A stretch of 7,847 bases of DNA from Bacteroidota bacterium. GTDB taxonomy: Bacteria; Bacteroidota; Bacteroidia; Chitinophagales; Chitinophagaceae. The stretch spans positions 1 through 7,847 of the forward strand of contig JAFDXS010000093.1 of assembly GCA_018267795.1 (NCBI GenBank), read 5' to 3'. Both the position numbers and the translations under genes were made by a program. The notes below the pieces were generated by a model, which saw only the letters and a program-made list of their open reading frames with translations, was not told the origin of the DNA and searched no databases. This document shows positions 1 through 6,725 of this stretch, one piece after another; the stretch's first letter is position 1, and each line of letters starts with the position of its first letter.

Positions 1-1476
1 AACTGTTTTTCCTGAGATATCAATCATGCGGATGGTAACCGAATTTTGATTGGCAGCGGAAAGATATATAGTGCCTGTGGCAGGATTGGGTGCTATGCTG
101 AAGCTGAGCTCAGCGACAGATGTATTAATAACATTAGTAGCTACCTTATTGCTAAGCCTGGCAAGGTATGGAGTATAATTATACGCGCCGGATGTGGGAA
201 GCGAAATGCTGCCGAAGCCAAGTGAAGTACTGTCTGTGCCGTAGCCAGCTACATAGAGCGAATTGTTGAAAGACGCAATATGAGCGGTTGTTGCATAATC
301 GGCGTTAATGACTGCAGCCCACTGAGCAATACCTGTGGCAGAGAAATTTAAAATTGCAGGTTGATCAGAAACGGTGTTGGTTGTAATACTATTGCCCCAG
401 TCTATAAAGTGCCTTACGCAGGCAAATACACTGAGCGAGTTATCGGCACATGCTGCTGCATGATAAGGATATTCCAGGTAAGCATCGCCTGTAAGCGTAT
501 CTTTCAGCTGGCGCAGCCACTGTACATTGCCGTTGCTATCGAGCTTAGAAACTAAAAAGTCATATACCCAGGCTGGATGATGTACGGCGAAACCGCCAAG
601 ACTCATAGTGTCATGCACGGTGCCGCTGTAGTAAATAATATTGTTGGTAGCCAGGGTAAGCTTGCGCGGTGCGCAGGTAACATCTGACATAAAATGCGAC
701 CATGCATATTGGCCATTGGCCTTGTACTTAACCATGAATGCAGGGTATGAGGAAGGTCCTGTTATTTTATGGCCATTAAAATCTATCTCGGTAAAAGCGC
801 AGGAGCCTGCGAGGTAAACATTGCCATTATTATCTACCTGTATAGAGGAAGTATAGCTTTGTCCGCCTTGTGTCCAGAGGGTGGTACGGGCACCGGTACT
901 AAGATCGAGCTTGCAAATAAAAGTAGCTATACCACCGGAATCAACAGGAACGTATAGTGCATTGTTTGCTATGGTAAAGGTAGCGGCAGAGTTTATATAG
1001 TCGGCACCAATAGGCTGCAGCCATGCAAAATCGAGCGTACCTGCATTGAGCCTTACTACGAAATAATCAGGCGCTGTGCCGGATAATGCATTGCGGGTGA
1101 AAATATGACCTCCCGCAAATTGCATAGTATCGAAATAGCGGCCCAGTAAATACCAGTTGCCATTAGCATCGGTTTGCGCATCTATAAAATACAATTTGCC
1201 ATACGCCATAGTGCCATGCAATTGCTTAGCAGCCGTGTCATATTCCATTACCTGGTAGTTGGCCATAACATCTGAGCCATAGAGGAAAGTCTTGCCAACA
1301 GGATAGCCCCACAAAATGGTTTTTGCGCCTGCTGCGGTAATATCGTGCAAAGCTCCTGGATTGATACTATGCGCTGCAGCGGTATCAGTCAGCGCCCAGT
1401 TCCATGCGACACTTGCCTGTGCAAATGCGTGTATATTAAACAAGCAGAGAATAGAAATGTAAATAAGCTTTTTCAT
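1..1476 (-). CDS. Secreted beta-propeller-like repeat protein with T9SS sorting domain (C-terminus cut by window edge)
   Basis: The frame is open from the ATG at 1476-1474 to base 1, giving 492 residues with no stop, so the 3' end lies outside the window. Residues 1-19 form a signal peptide (MKK, then a hydrophobic stretch ending AFA before Gln20) for Sec export. The body holds about six degenerate units of roughly 50-65 residues. Each has an N-N-x-hydrophobic-Y or DxxGNxYLxG start (D103-G112, N171-V176, D215-G224, N278-G285, D345-A352, N404-G411), and most later show an F-x-V-x-(K/R)-L...G...W strand pair, with Trp at 152, 201, 259, 320 and 386. This resembles SBBP-type beta-propeller repeats. 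Residues 459-492, containing APNPATGTIYL and then VTIRMIDISGKTV, match the first half of a type A T9SS C-terminal domain. The protein is therefore probably carried across the outer membrane by T9SS and released or anchored at the surface. No catalytic motif is visible and the substrate is unknown. The extracellular location is well supported; the propeller fold is inferred from repeat spacing. Confidence 0.9.
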   Translation of the reverse strand, partial: MKKLIYISILCLFNIHAFAQASVAWNWALTDTAAAHSINPGALHDITAAGAKTILWGYPVGKTFLYGSDVMANYQVMEYDTAAKQLHGTMAYGKLYFIDAQTDANGNWYLLGRYFDTMQFAGGHIFTRNALSGTAPDYFVVRLNAGTLDFAWLQPIGADYINSAATFTIANNALYVPVDSGGIATFICKLDLSTGARTTLWTQGGQSYTSSIQVDNNGNVYLAGSCAFTEIDFNGHKITGPSSYPAFMVKYKANGQYAWSHFMSDVTCAPRKLTLATNNIIYYSGTVHDTMSLGGFAVHHPAWVYDFLVSKLDSNGNVQWLRQLKDTLTGDAYLEYPYHAAACADNSLSVFACVRHFIDWGNSITTNTVSDQPAILNFSATGIAQWAAVINADYATTAHIASFNNSLYVAGYGTDSTSLGFGSISLPTSGAYNYTPYLARLSNKVATNVINTSVAELSFSIAPNPATGTIYLSAANQNSVTIRMIDISGKTV

Positions 1477-1499
1477 AAAAATAGTTGTACTTCAAGATG

Positions 1500-1507
1500 C
1501 AAAGACA
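1500..1507 (-). promoter_or_regulatory. Possible -7 promoter box for the T9SS cargo gene
   Basis: Read on the minus strand this is TGTCTTTG, one mismatch from the Bacteroidota TAnnTTTG box. A TTG lies 23 bases upstream of it, at the long end of the usual spacing. It would give a leader of roughly 20 bases before the ATG at 1476. No better box occurs on this strand between 1477 and 1691. The call is weak because of the mismatch and because TTTG is common in such AT-rich spacers. Confidence 0.25.
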
Positions 1508-1655
1508 CTAAACGACAAACAAATGGTTTGCAACAATGCGCGAAACGTAAAATGAGGTGGATAAAGGGCCGGAAATAGTGACTGAAACAAGAAGGGATTT
1601 TAAGGAAACAAGCATAGTGATATATACCGATATCTATAGTGCATTAGCAAACATT

Positions 1656-1687
1656 TATATTTGGCGTTGTAGTATTTCATAACTTTG
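1656..1687 (+). promoter_or_regulatory. Tandem TAnnTTTG promoter boxes upstream of the metH module
   Basis: Two perfect matches to the Bacteroidota -7 consensus TAnnTTTG lie in tandem: TATATTTG at 1656-1663 and TAACTTTG at 1680-1687. If the first is used, transcription would begin near 1668 and give a leader of about 24 bases. If the second is used, the TTTG of the first box would act as its -33 element with a 16-base spacer, one base below the usual range. Transcription would then begin at or within a base or two of the ATG at 1692, giving a leaderless mRNA. The boxes are directly visible; which one is active is inference. Confidence 0.55.
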
Positions 1688-1691
1688 AGGT

Positions 1692-2717
1692 ATGAGTGCA
1701 GAAAAGAAATTGCGCGAGCTGTTGGCCCAGCGCATACTGATAATAGATGGTGCTATGGGTACCATGATACAACGCCACAAGCCTACAGAAGAAGTGTATC
1801 GTGGTGAGCGTTTCAAAAACTGGCATAGCGATGTAAAAGGTAATAATGACTTGCTGTGCCTTACTGCGCCTGAAATAATAAAATCTATACACAGAGAATA
1901 CCTGGAGGCAGGTGCAGATATAGTAGAGACGAATACCTTTAGCAGCACTGCCATAGCACAGGCCGACTATGATATGCAGGCACTGGCCTATGAGCTGAAT
2001 GTAGCGGCTGCACGCATAGCAAAAGAAGCAGTGACAGAATACTGTGCTGCACATAATATACCTGCCAATACAAAATTTGTAGCCGGTGCCATAGGGCCTA
2101 TGAATAAAACATTGTCGCTATCGCCGGACGTGAATAACCCTGGTTATCGCGCAGTGACATTTGATGAGGTGGCTGATGCCTACTACGAGCAGGTGAAAGG
2201 GCTGGTAGATGGCGGGGTGGATATACTGCTGGTAGAAACCATATTTGATACGCTGAACGCGAAAGCGGCTATTTATGCCATAAATAAATACTTCCGCGAT
2301 ACGAAGCAGGAACAACTGCCGGTGATGATAAGCGGTACTATTACCGATGCATCAGGCCGTACGCTGAGCGGGCAAACGCTGGAGGCTTTCTACATATCTG
2401 TAATGCATGCCGACCCGATAAGCATAGGGCTGAATTGTGCGCTGGGTGCCCGCGAAATGCGTCCGCATGTAGAAGAGTTATCGCGCATTGCCAGCTGCTA
2501 TGTAAGTGCCTACCCTAATGCAGGCCTGCCAAATGCCATGGGTGAGTATGACGAAAGCCCTGAGCATACAGCGGCTATTATTTCAGAGTTTGCGAAGGAA
2601 GGCTGGGTGAACCTGGTAGGCGGCTGCTGCGGCACCACACCAGACCATATACACGCCATAGCTAACGCGATGAAGCAATACAAACCAAGACAACTGCCTG
2701 TGCTGGAAGAAGCATAA
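1692..2717 (+). CDS. metH: Homocysteine S-methyltransferase module of B12-dependent methionine synthase (stand-alone MetH N-terminal domain)
   Basis: This 341-residue cytosolic protein corresponds to the homocysteine-binding barrel at the N-terminus of E. coli-type MetH. In the full enzyme this module binds homocysteine through zinc and takes a methyl group from methylcobalamin to form methionine. Family signatures visible in order are DGAMGTMIQ (19-27), RGERF (37-41), KGNNDLL (49-55), ETNTFSST (79-86), SPDVNNPGYR (144-153), FDTLNAKAA (185-193) and SGTITDASGRTLSGQT (214-229). The three expected zinc cysteines are present: Cys249 in GLNCALG, and Cys312-Cys313 in GGCCGTTP. The protein ends about 25 residues after the CC motif, where the linker to the pterin domain would begin. 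The folate, cobalamin and AdoMet-reactivation modules of the roughly 1,200-residue enzyme are therefore absent, and no continuation follows in any frame. A hairpin terminator lies directly downstream. The start fits the short pre-barrel helix of MetH. Related families (BHMT, MmuM) are less likely given the close MetH match. The partner subunit must be encoded elsewhere. Confidence 0.93.
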   Translation: MSAEKKLRELLAQRILIIDGAMGTMIQRHKPTEEVYRGERFKNWHSDVKGNNDLLCLTAPEIIKSIHREYLEAGADIVETNTFSSTAIAQADYDMQALAYELNVAAARIAKEAVTEYCAAHNIPANTKFVAGAIGPMNKTLSLSPDVNNPGYRAVTFDEVADAYYEQVKGLVDGGVDILLVETIFDTLNAKAAIYAINKYFRDTKQEQLPVMISGTITDASGRTLSGQTLEAFYISVMHADPISIGLNCALGAREMRPHVEELSRIASCYVSAYPNAGLPNAMGEYDESPEHTAAIISEFAKEGWVNLVGGCCGTTPDHIHAIANAMKQYKPRQLPVLEEA

Positions 2718-2738
2718 TACAGGCTAGACAAATAACTG

Positions 2739-2777
2739 AAAAGGTGTAAAGTTTTTTGCTTTACACCTTTTGTTTTT
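2739..2777. terminator. Bidirectional intrinsic terminator between convergent genes
   Basis: A perfect 13-bp inverted repeat (2739-2751 with 2759-2771, core GGTGTAAAG/CTTTACACC) encloses a 7-base loop. It is followed on the plus strand by TTTT-G-TTTTT (2768-2777). On the minus strand the stem runs out into TTTT. It lies 21 bases after the metH-module stop and 15 bases beyond the stop of the convergent minus-strand gene at 2793. One hairpin can therefore end both transcripts, with the plus direction having the better U-tract. Confidence 0.9.
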
Positions 2778-2792
2778 ACCGGGATAAATAAA

Positions 2793-4007
2793 TTATTCAT
2801 TAAACCAGGTGAGCCTGTCGTCCTTGAAACGAAGCCACTGGTATTGGCTATAGGCCCATACCTCTATCATGGCATCGCCCAGTTGGTACCTTGTTACTGT
2901 CTTGGGATTAGGCGCTCCCCAGGCATCTGAGCACATGGCTTTGGTCATGCCATTTACTACTTCTTTTCTTATTATGTAGCGGGCAGTATCCTTGCCATAT
3001 TTAGTAGTTATGGCCTTCACATAGTCGGGCTGCATTTTTGGTATGCGTGTTTCCCTGCTCTTGCGTACGCTAGTGAGTGAATCGAGGCGCTTTTTTGCAT
3101 GTTTGCTGTATATCGCAAATTCTTCTTCTGTCCAGAAGGCGGAGAGTGGTAATGGCTTGGCTATATCAGGTTTTACATCGGGCTCTACTGCAAGTGTTTT
3201 GCCATCGGCTGAGCTGAACAAAAGCCCTATTTCGGGGAATAGTAATTGCGGTTCATTTACCAGCGTTAGCCCCGAGCATATAAATTCTTTGCCCGGCTCC
3301 GTTTCTGCTGTTGATCTGTCAAGAGGGTTGTTATAATAAGGGGGTACCCAGCTATCAGCCTTCAGATAAAACTTTTTATTAGGGTAATGCACCTGCAGGT
3401 ACTCTATATAGCTTTTAAAACAAATAGAATAGCTGCCCAGTGTTTTGGCATCTACCGTCCAGTGCAGTACTTCATTATTATCGTCTGTAAGTGTGAACTT
3501 GAAAAAGCAGTTGAGGCCACGGCTGAAAATGCTATCCTTGCAATCTATAATTGTGAACAGTTTATTTTCCAGCGCGCTGTAAGGTGTGAAGATGAGCAGG
3601 TTTCGTGTATTGCTGATGGCTAGTATGGGCCTGTACACATTGGTAGCCATACCTTTGTCCATAGTATATGGTATTACCCTGCCTGTATTATAGTCAAAGA
3701 TATTCCAGCCGGGTTCTCTCATTTTAGAAATGTAGCCTGCAGGTATCAAGGGGTCTATGAGTGTTTTCTTTTCGGCAATGAGCCCCTGGTAGATAGTGTC
3801 TTTTTCTATCTCAGTGCCATTAAACATCTGGTTGCGCTTAAAGAAATAGATCTGCTGGCCTATAAGGGATTTAGGATTTACAGTGCAGGGTAGATTACTT
3901 ATATCGTAAGAGGTGTCGTAGTTTATTTGGCCTTTGGTACTTTGGGCAAAGGATGTGGCATGGCAGCTAACAAAGAGAAATAACAAAGAAATGAGGCGGT
4001 ACTTCAT
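2793..4007 (-). CDS. Exported protein of unknown function with BamE/SmpA-like C-terminal segment
   Basis: I do not recognise the full protein. Taking the ATG at 4007-4005 gives 404 residues starting MKYRLISLLFLF. The only in-frame start upstream is a TTG two codons earlier, which is less likely. Residues 1-21 look like a signal peptide ending SFA before Gln22. Cys15 lies inside the hydrophobic stretch, but the preceding FVS is a poor lipobox, so lipidation is uncertain. Residues 40-290 are a beta-rich region with no motif I can name. Residues 290-345 are charged and probably helical. Residues 346-404 contain VVNGMTKAMCSDAWGAPN, followed by IEVWAYSQYQWLRFKDDRL. This layout (V-x-x-GMT-K-x-M...WG-x-P, then W-x-Y...L-x-F-x-x-x-x-L) recalls the BamE/SmpA fold, often found at the C-terminus of Bacteroidota envelope proteins. 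It probably acts in the periplasm or at the outer membrane. The spacer to the upstream glycosyltransferase is 92 bp with no clear terminator, so some co-transcription is possible. The function is unknown. Confidence 0.85.
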   Translation of the reverse strand: MKYRLISLLFLFVSCHATSFAQSTKGQINYDTSYDISNLPCTVNPKSLIGQQIYFFKRNQMFNGTEIEKDTIYQGLIAEKKTLIDPLIPAGYISKMREPGWNIFDYNTGRVIPYTMDKGMATNVYRPILAISNTRNLLIFTPYSALENKLFTIIDCKDSIFSRGLNCFFKFTLTDDNNEVLHWTVDAKTLGSYSICFKSYIEYLQVHYPNKKFYLKADSWVPPYYNNPLDRSTAETEPGKEFICSGLTLVNEPQLLFPEIGLLFSSADGKTLAVEPDVKPDIAKPLPLSAFWTEEEFAIYSKHAKKRLDSLTSVRKSRETRIPKMQPDYVKAITTKYGKDTARYIIRKEVVNGMTKAMCSDAWGAPNPKTVTRYQLGDAMIEVWAYSQYQWLRFKDDRLTWFNE

Positions 4008-4099
4008 GGGCAAATAAATAATTGTAAAGGAAGACAGATATTTTCAGCTGTATGTTGGGCCGAATACAACTACATTTTACACAAAGTTTCTTAAAATTA

Positions 4100-5221
4100 T
4101 TATAAACACTTCATCATGCACTCCCACAAGGCAGCAGCAGTCTTGTCCCAGCTGAATTTTTTTACCTGTTCGGCAGCGGCGCTTATGAGTTTACTGCGCA
4201 GGGCTTCGTCTTTGTAAATAAGTTCCATTTTGGCCGCTATATCATCCACATCATTGGGGTCAACCAATAGTGCCGCATCACCGGCCACTTCGGGCATAGA
4301 TGAGGTATTGCTGACAATGGCTGGTACATTGCTCTGCAGTGCCTCCAGTATAGGAATGCCAAAACCTTCGAAGAGGGATGCATATACCAGTGTGTAGGCA
4401 GCGCCTATTACCTTGCTCAGCTCATCTACATTCATGTAGCCTACCCATTTCACATCATTCTTGAAGAGCATTTCATCTTTCATCTCCTCCACCTCGTCAT
4501 ACTTCCAGGCGAAGCGGCCTACTATCACCAGCTTCATGTTGCTGCGCTGGCGCTTCTTGAATGCTACAAATGCCTTGAGCAGGTTCACAATATTTTTGCG
4601 CGGGTGCAAGGCGCCAGCAAAGACAAAATATTCGCAGCCATCGGCGTATTGTTTCTTTACTGCTTCACGCTCGTCCCAGTTTAGCGGCCGGTATTCATCA
4701 TGCGCGCCGTTATATACCACATCTATATGATTGGGATCGATCTTATAGTGCTCGGCAATATCGTTTTTGGAGAAAGTAGATACGGTAGCTATGCGCTTAG
4801 CCTTTTTGGCAAACAATGGCGAATAGTGACGCCAGTAAAAAAGATGACTAAGCGTGAAATGTTTGGGGTAATGCTCGAAAGCAAGATCATGTATCACCAG
4901 GCAGGTGGGAACCTTAGTGCTAAGTGACAAATAGCCGTCCTGCGACAAAAAGAGATCCACTTTATATTTTCTTAGCAGAAAAGGAATGCTCCACTCGAAC
5001 CAGACATAAAATAACAAAGGATGCCTGGCCTGCGGGTGAACGACCACCGGCTTTACATTGGGGGCAAAAACAAAAGAAGGATCGTATGGCCTGTCGAAGA
5101 AGAAAATGAATTCATGTTCCGGGTGATTTCTCACTATTCGTTCCAGCGTTTGGTAGGTAAACCAACCTATGCCTTCCAGCTTTCCTTTTATTAATAATCG
5201 AGTATTTACCGCAATTCGCAT
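4100..5221 (-). CDS. GT4-family (group 1) glycosyltransferase
   Basis: A complete 373-residue glycosyltransferase of the GT-B fold, usual length for family GT4. The N-terminal acceptor domain starts with the beta-strand MRIAVNTRLL and a glycine-rich EGIGWFT loop (16-22), then VIHDLAFEHYP (109-119) and TVSTFSKNDI (146-155). The C-terminal donor domain has FAGALHPRKNIVNLLKAF (201-218), whose RKN usually contacts the nucleotide-sugar phosphates, and VIVGRF (232-237). It also has the EX7E motif from Glu285 to Glu293 in EGFGIPILE, and PEVAGDAALLVDP (310-322). It should transfer a sugar from an NDP-sugar to a growing lipid-linked or surface glycan on the cytosolic face of the inner membrane. The pattern is closest to mannosyltransferase-like GT4 members, but donor and acceptor cannot be read from sequence. 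It is divergent from the flippase gene 58 bp away, which suggests a shared polysaccharide pathway. The final residues CMMKCL are unremarkable. Confidence 0.93.
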   Translation of the reverse strand: MRIAVNTRLLIKGKLEGIGWFTYQTLERIVRNHPEHEFIFFFDRPYDPSFVFAPNVKPVVVHPQARHPLLFYVWFEWSIPFLLRKYKVDLFLSQDGYLSLSTKVPTCLVIHDLAFEHYPKHFTLSHLFYWRHYSPLFAKKAKRIATVSTFSKNDIAEHYKIDPNHIDVVYNGAHDEYRPLNWDEREAVKKQYADGCEYFVFAGALHPRKNIVNLLKAFVAFKKRQRSNMKLVIVGRFAWKYDEVEEMKDEMLFKNDVKWVGYMNVDELSKVIGAAYTLVYASLFEGFGIPILEALQSNVPAIVSNTSSMPEVAGDAALLVDPNDVDDIAAKMELIYKDEALRSKLISAAAEQVKKFSWDKTAAALWECMMKCL

Positions 5222-5232
5222 ACCTATGCCAA

Positions 5233-5240
5233 CAAAAATA
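5233..5240 (-). promoter_or_regulatory. -7 promoter box for the GT4 gene
   Basis: On the minus strand this is TATTTTTG, a perfect match to TAnnTTTG, ending 11 bases before the ATG at 5221. The expected transcript start leaves only about 5-8 leader bases. The nearest TTTG that could serve as a -33 element (5269-5266) is 25 bases upstream, somewhat too far. A near-match on the plus strand, TAATTTTA at 5241-5248, could serve the divergent flippase but lacks a partner. Confidence 0.45.
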
Positions 5241-5279
5241 TAATTTTACCGTTTATACGCCGGCCCAAATTAAGCAGTA

Positions 5280-6725
5280 ATGCGTCGATTTTTCGTAAAA
5301 AACTTATTTTTTATCCTGATGGTGAACATATTGGTAAAGCCAATATGGGTGTTTTTTATAGATAGAACGGTGCAAAACAGGGTGGGCCATGCCTCATACG
5401 GCAGTTACCAGGCGCTTTTTAATCTGGGTTTAATCTTCCAGACTATTTTCGATTTTGGGCTGACGAATTACAATAGCAGGCAAATAGCCCAGAACCCGGA
5501 TAAGCTAAGAAAACAGTTCTCTGAAATAATATCGGCCAGGCTAATGCTGATGCTGCTGTCTGCAATGCTGCTGATAGTGACGGCCTGGTGCATGGGCTTC
5601 AGAAGCGGAGAGTTGCTACTACTGATAGGTATATCAATATCGCAATCCTTTACCATACTGCTGCAGCTGATACGCAGCAATGTAGCCGCCCTGCAGCGCT
5701 TTAAGCTGGACGGTATTCTGTCTGTTACCGATCGCAGCCTTATGATATTGATCTGTGGCTTCCTGCTGCTATATCCTGCTACAGCGCATGCTTTTAAAAT
5801 AGAGTGGTTTGTAATAGCACAGGTATGCGCCTACTTTATAGCCTGTATCATAGCTTTTGCGGTGCTGCGGCGCATACATACCATAGATCTGCATTTTTCT
5901 TTTCACCCGCGTGTACTTTGGGGCATAGTGCAGGAAAGCTTTCCCTATGCACTGCTGGGATCGCTGATGGTAATATATATACGGGCAGATGTCTTTATGG
6001 TGGAGCAGCTAAGCGGTAAGGAACAGGCAGGCATCTACGTATCTGCCTACAGGCTGCTGGAGGTGTCTAACAATATGACGGGCCTTATGTTTGCCACTAT
6101 GCTGCTGCCCTTTTTCGGGCGCATGCTGGCGCAGCGCGAAAATGTGCAGCCAATAGTGCGGCTGGCGGTAAACATGTTATTACCGGCTTCCTTCACGGTG
6201 GCGGTAGCTTCTATATTCTTTGGCAATGCTATAATGCACCTGCTGTACACGGCAGCTACCAATAATGATAAGTATGTATTTGGCTGGCTTATGGCATCCT
6301 TTCCCGGTTGGTGCATGATATATGTGTACTCTACCCTGCTCACTGCCAATGGTAACCTGCGCCTGCTGAACAAAATAGCTTTTGCAGCCGTGGTGCTAAA
6401 CCTCTCGCTTAACTTTTACCTTATCCCCCATTACTTTGCTACAGGTGCAGCTATTACGGCCTTTGTTACGGAAACGGGCCTGGCTGTGGCCTTCATAGTA
6501 GCCTGCGCCGAAATGTTTGGACTACCTAAAGATATACGTTGGATGCTATCGCATGCGGGCTTCCTGTTGTTTACCATACTACTGGCTTATGGTATTACCT
6601 CACTGCATTTTCAGTGGCTGCTGCAGCTTTCTTTGTTTGGGGTGATATGCGTGGTGCTGATGTTTGCCTTCAGGTTTGTATCAGTAGCAAACATTAAGCA
6701 ATTGCTTAACAGGCAAAAAGCCTAA
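5280..6725 (+). CDS. Wzx-like oligosaccharide flippase (MOP superfamily, polysaccharide synthase family)
   Basis: This 481-residue integral inner-membrane protein has about 14 hydrophobic segments. They begin at residues 7-27 and 44-60 and continue in pairs to 423-440 and 446-466. This size and topology are those of Wzx/PST-type flippases, which move undecaprenyl-linked oligosaccharides from the cytosolic to the periplasmic leaflet for O-antigen, capsule or exopolysaccharide. Supporting motifs are ASYGSYQALFNLGLIFQTIF (38-57), an N-terminal helix pair typical of the family with a following FGLTNYNSRQIA (59-70), and DVFMVEQLSGKEQAGIY (237-253) leading into SAYRLLEV. The last corresponds to the conserved aspartate-bearing segment ahead of the second half of the bundle. 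The short basic tail (LLNRQKA) is cytosolic. The gene is divergent from the GT4 gene, fitting a common glycan pathway, but no polymerase, initiating transferase or other wz gene is in the window. Its stop overlaps the stop of the convergent YihY gene by 4 bp. The transported glycan is unknown. Confidence 0.92.
   Translation: MRRFFVKNLFFILMVNILVKPIWVFFIDRTVQNRVGHASYGSYQALFNLGLIFQTIFDFGLTNYNSRQIAQNPDKLRKQFSEIISARLMLMLLSAMLLIVTAWCMGFRSGELLLLIGISISQSFTILLQLIRSNVAALQRFKLDGILSVTDRSLMILICGFLLLYPATAHAFKIEWFVIAQVCAYFIACIIAFAVLRRIHTIDLHFSFHPRVLWGIVQESFPYALLGSLMVIYIRADVFMVEQLSGKEQAGIYVSAYRLLEVSNNMTGLMFATMLLPFFGRMLAQRENVQPIVRLAVNMLLPASFTVAVASIFFGNAIMHLLYTAATNNDKYVFGWLMASFPGWCMIYVYSTLLTANGNLRLLNKIAFAAVVLNLSLNFYLIPHYFATGAAITAFVTETGLAVAFIVACAEMFGLPKDIRWMLSHAGFLLFTILLAYGITSLHFQWLLQLSLFGVICVVLMFAFRFVSVANIKQLLNRQKA

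Noticed and set aside
769..957. Plus-strand short frames opposite the left-edge gene (361-555, 769-957, 1345-1578)
   Set aside because: The minus strand holds one uninterrupted 492-codon frame with signal peptide, repeats and sorting domain, so these plus frames are shadows.
1615..1640. Imperfect dyad GATAT-N6-ATATC flanked by a repeated ATAGTG as an operator
   Set aside because: Arms are 5 bp of alternating A/T, which arises easily by chance in this AT-rich spacer. There is no second copy or known factor to support it.
1477..1691. SAM or cobalamin riboswitch ahead of the metH module
   Set aside because: No multi-stem aptamer or cobalamin-box-like sequence is visible, and the likely transcript starts lie within about 25 bases of the ATG.
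1677..2054. Minus-strand open frame of 125 codons inside the metH module, and a second one at 1655-1954
   Set aside because: Both are fully antisense to a strongly recognised gene. Their products are cysteine- and tyrosine-rich with no domain logic, as expected from the complement of biased codons.
3043..3336. Plus-strand open frame of 97 codons opposite the exported-protein gene
   Set aside because: It is an antisense shadow of a coherent signal-peptide protein, with a low-complexity serine-rich product and no promoter.
4008..4013. TTG codon two codons upstream as the start of the exported protein gene
   Set aside because: It would add Met-Pro before MKYRLI, using a rare start when an ATG follows six bases later. 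The signal peptide begins naturally at the ATG at 4007.
4011..4018. TTTATTTG on the minus strand as the -7 box of the exported-protein gene
   Set aside because: It has one mismatch at a conserved A, no TTG at 17-23 bases upstream, and the sequence is AT-rich.
4030..4075. Hairpin (TGTAT-N10-ATACA with inner GTTG/CAAC) as a terminator of the GT4 gene
   Set aside because: Stems are short and mutually exclusive, and no U-tract follows on the minus strand.
6047..6373. Minus-strand open frame of 108 codons within the flippase gene
   Set aside because: It is antisense to transmembrane-coding sequence, has no recognisable motif, and no promoter or start context is seen.
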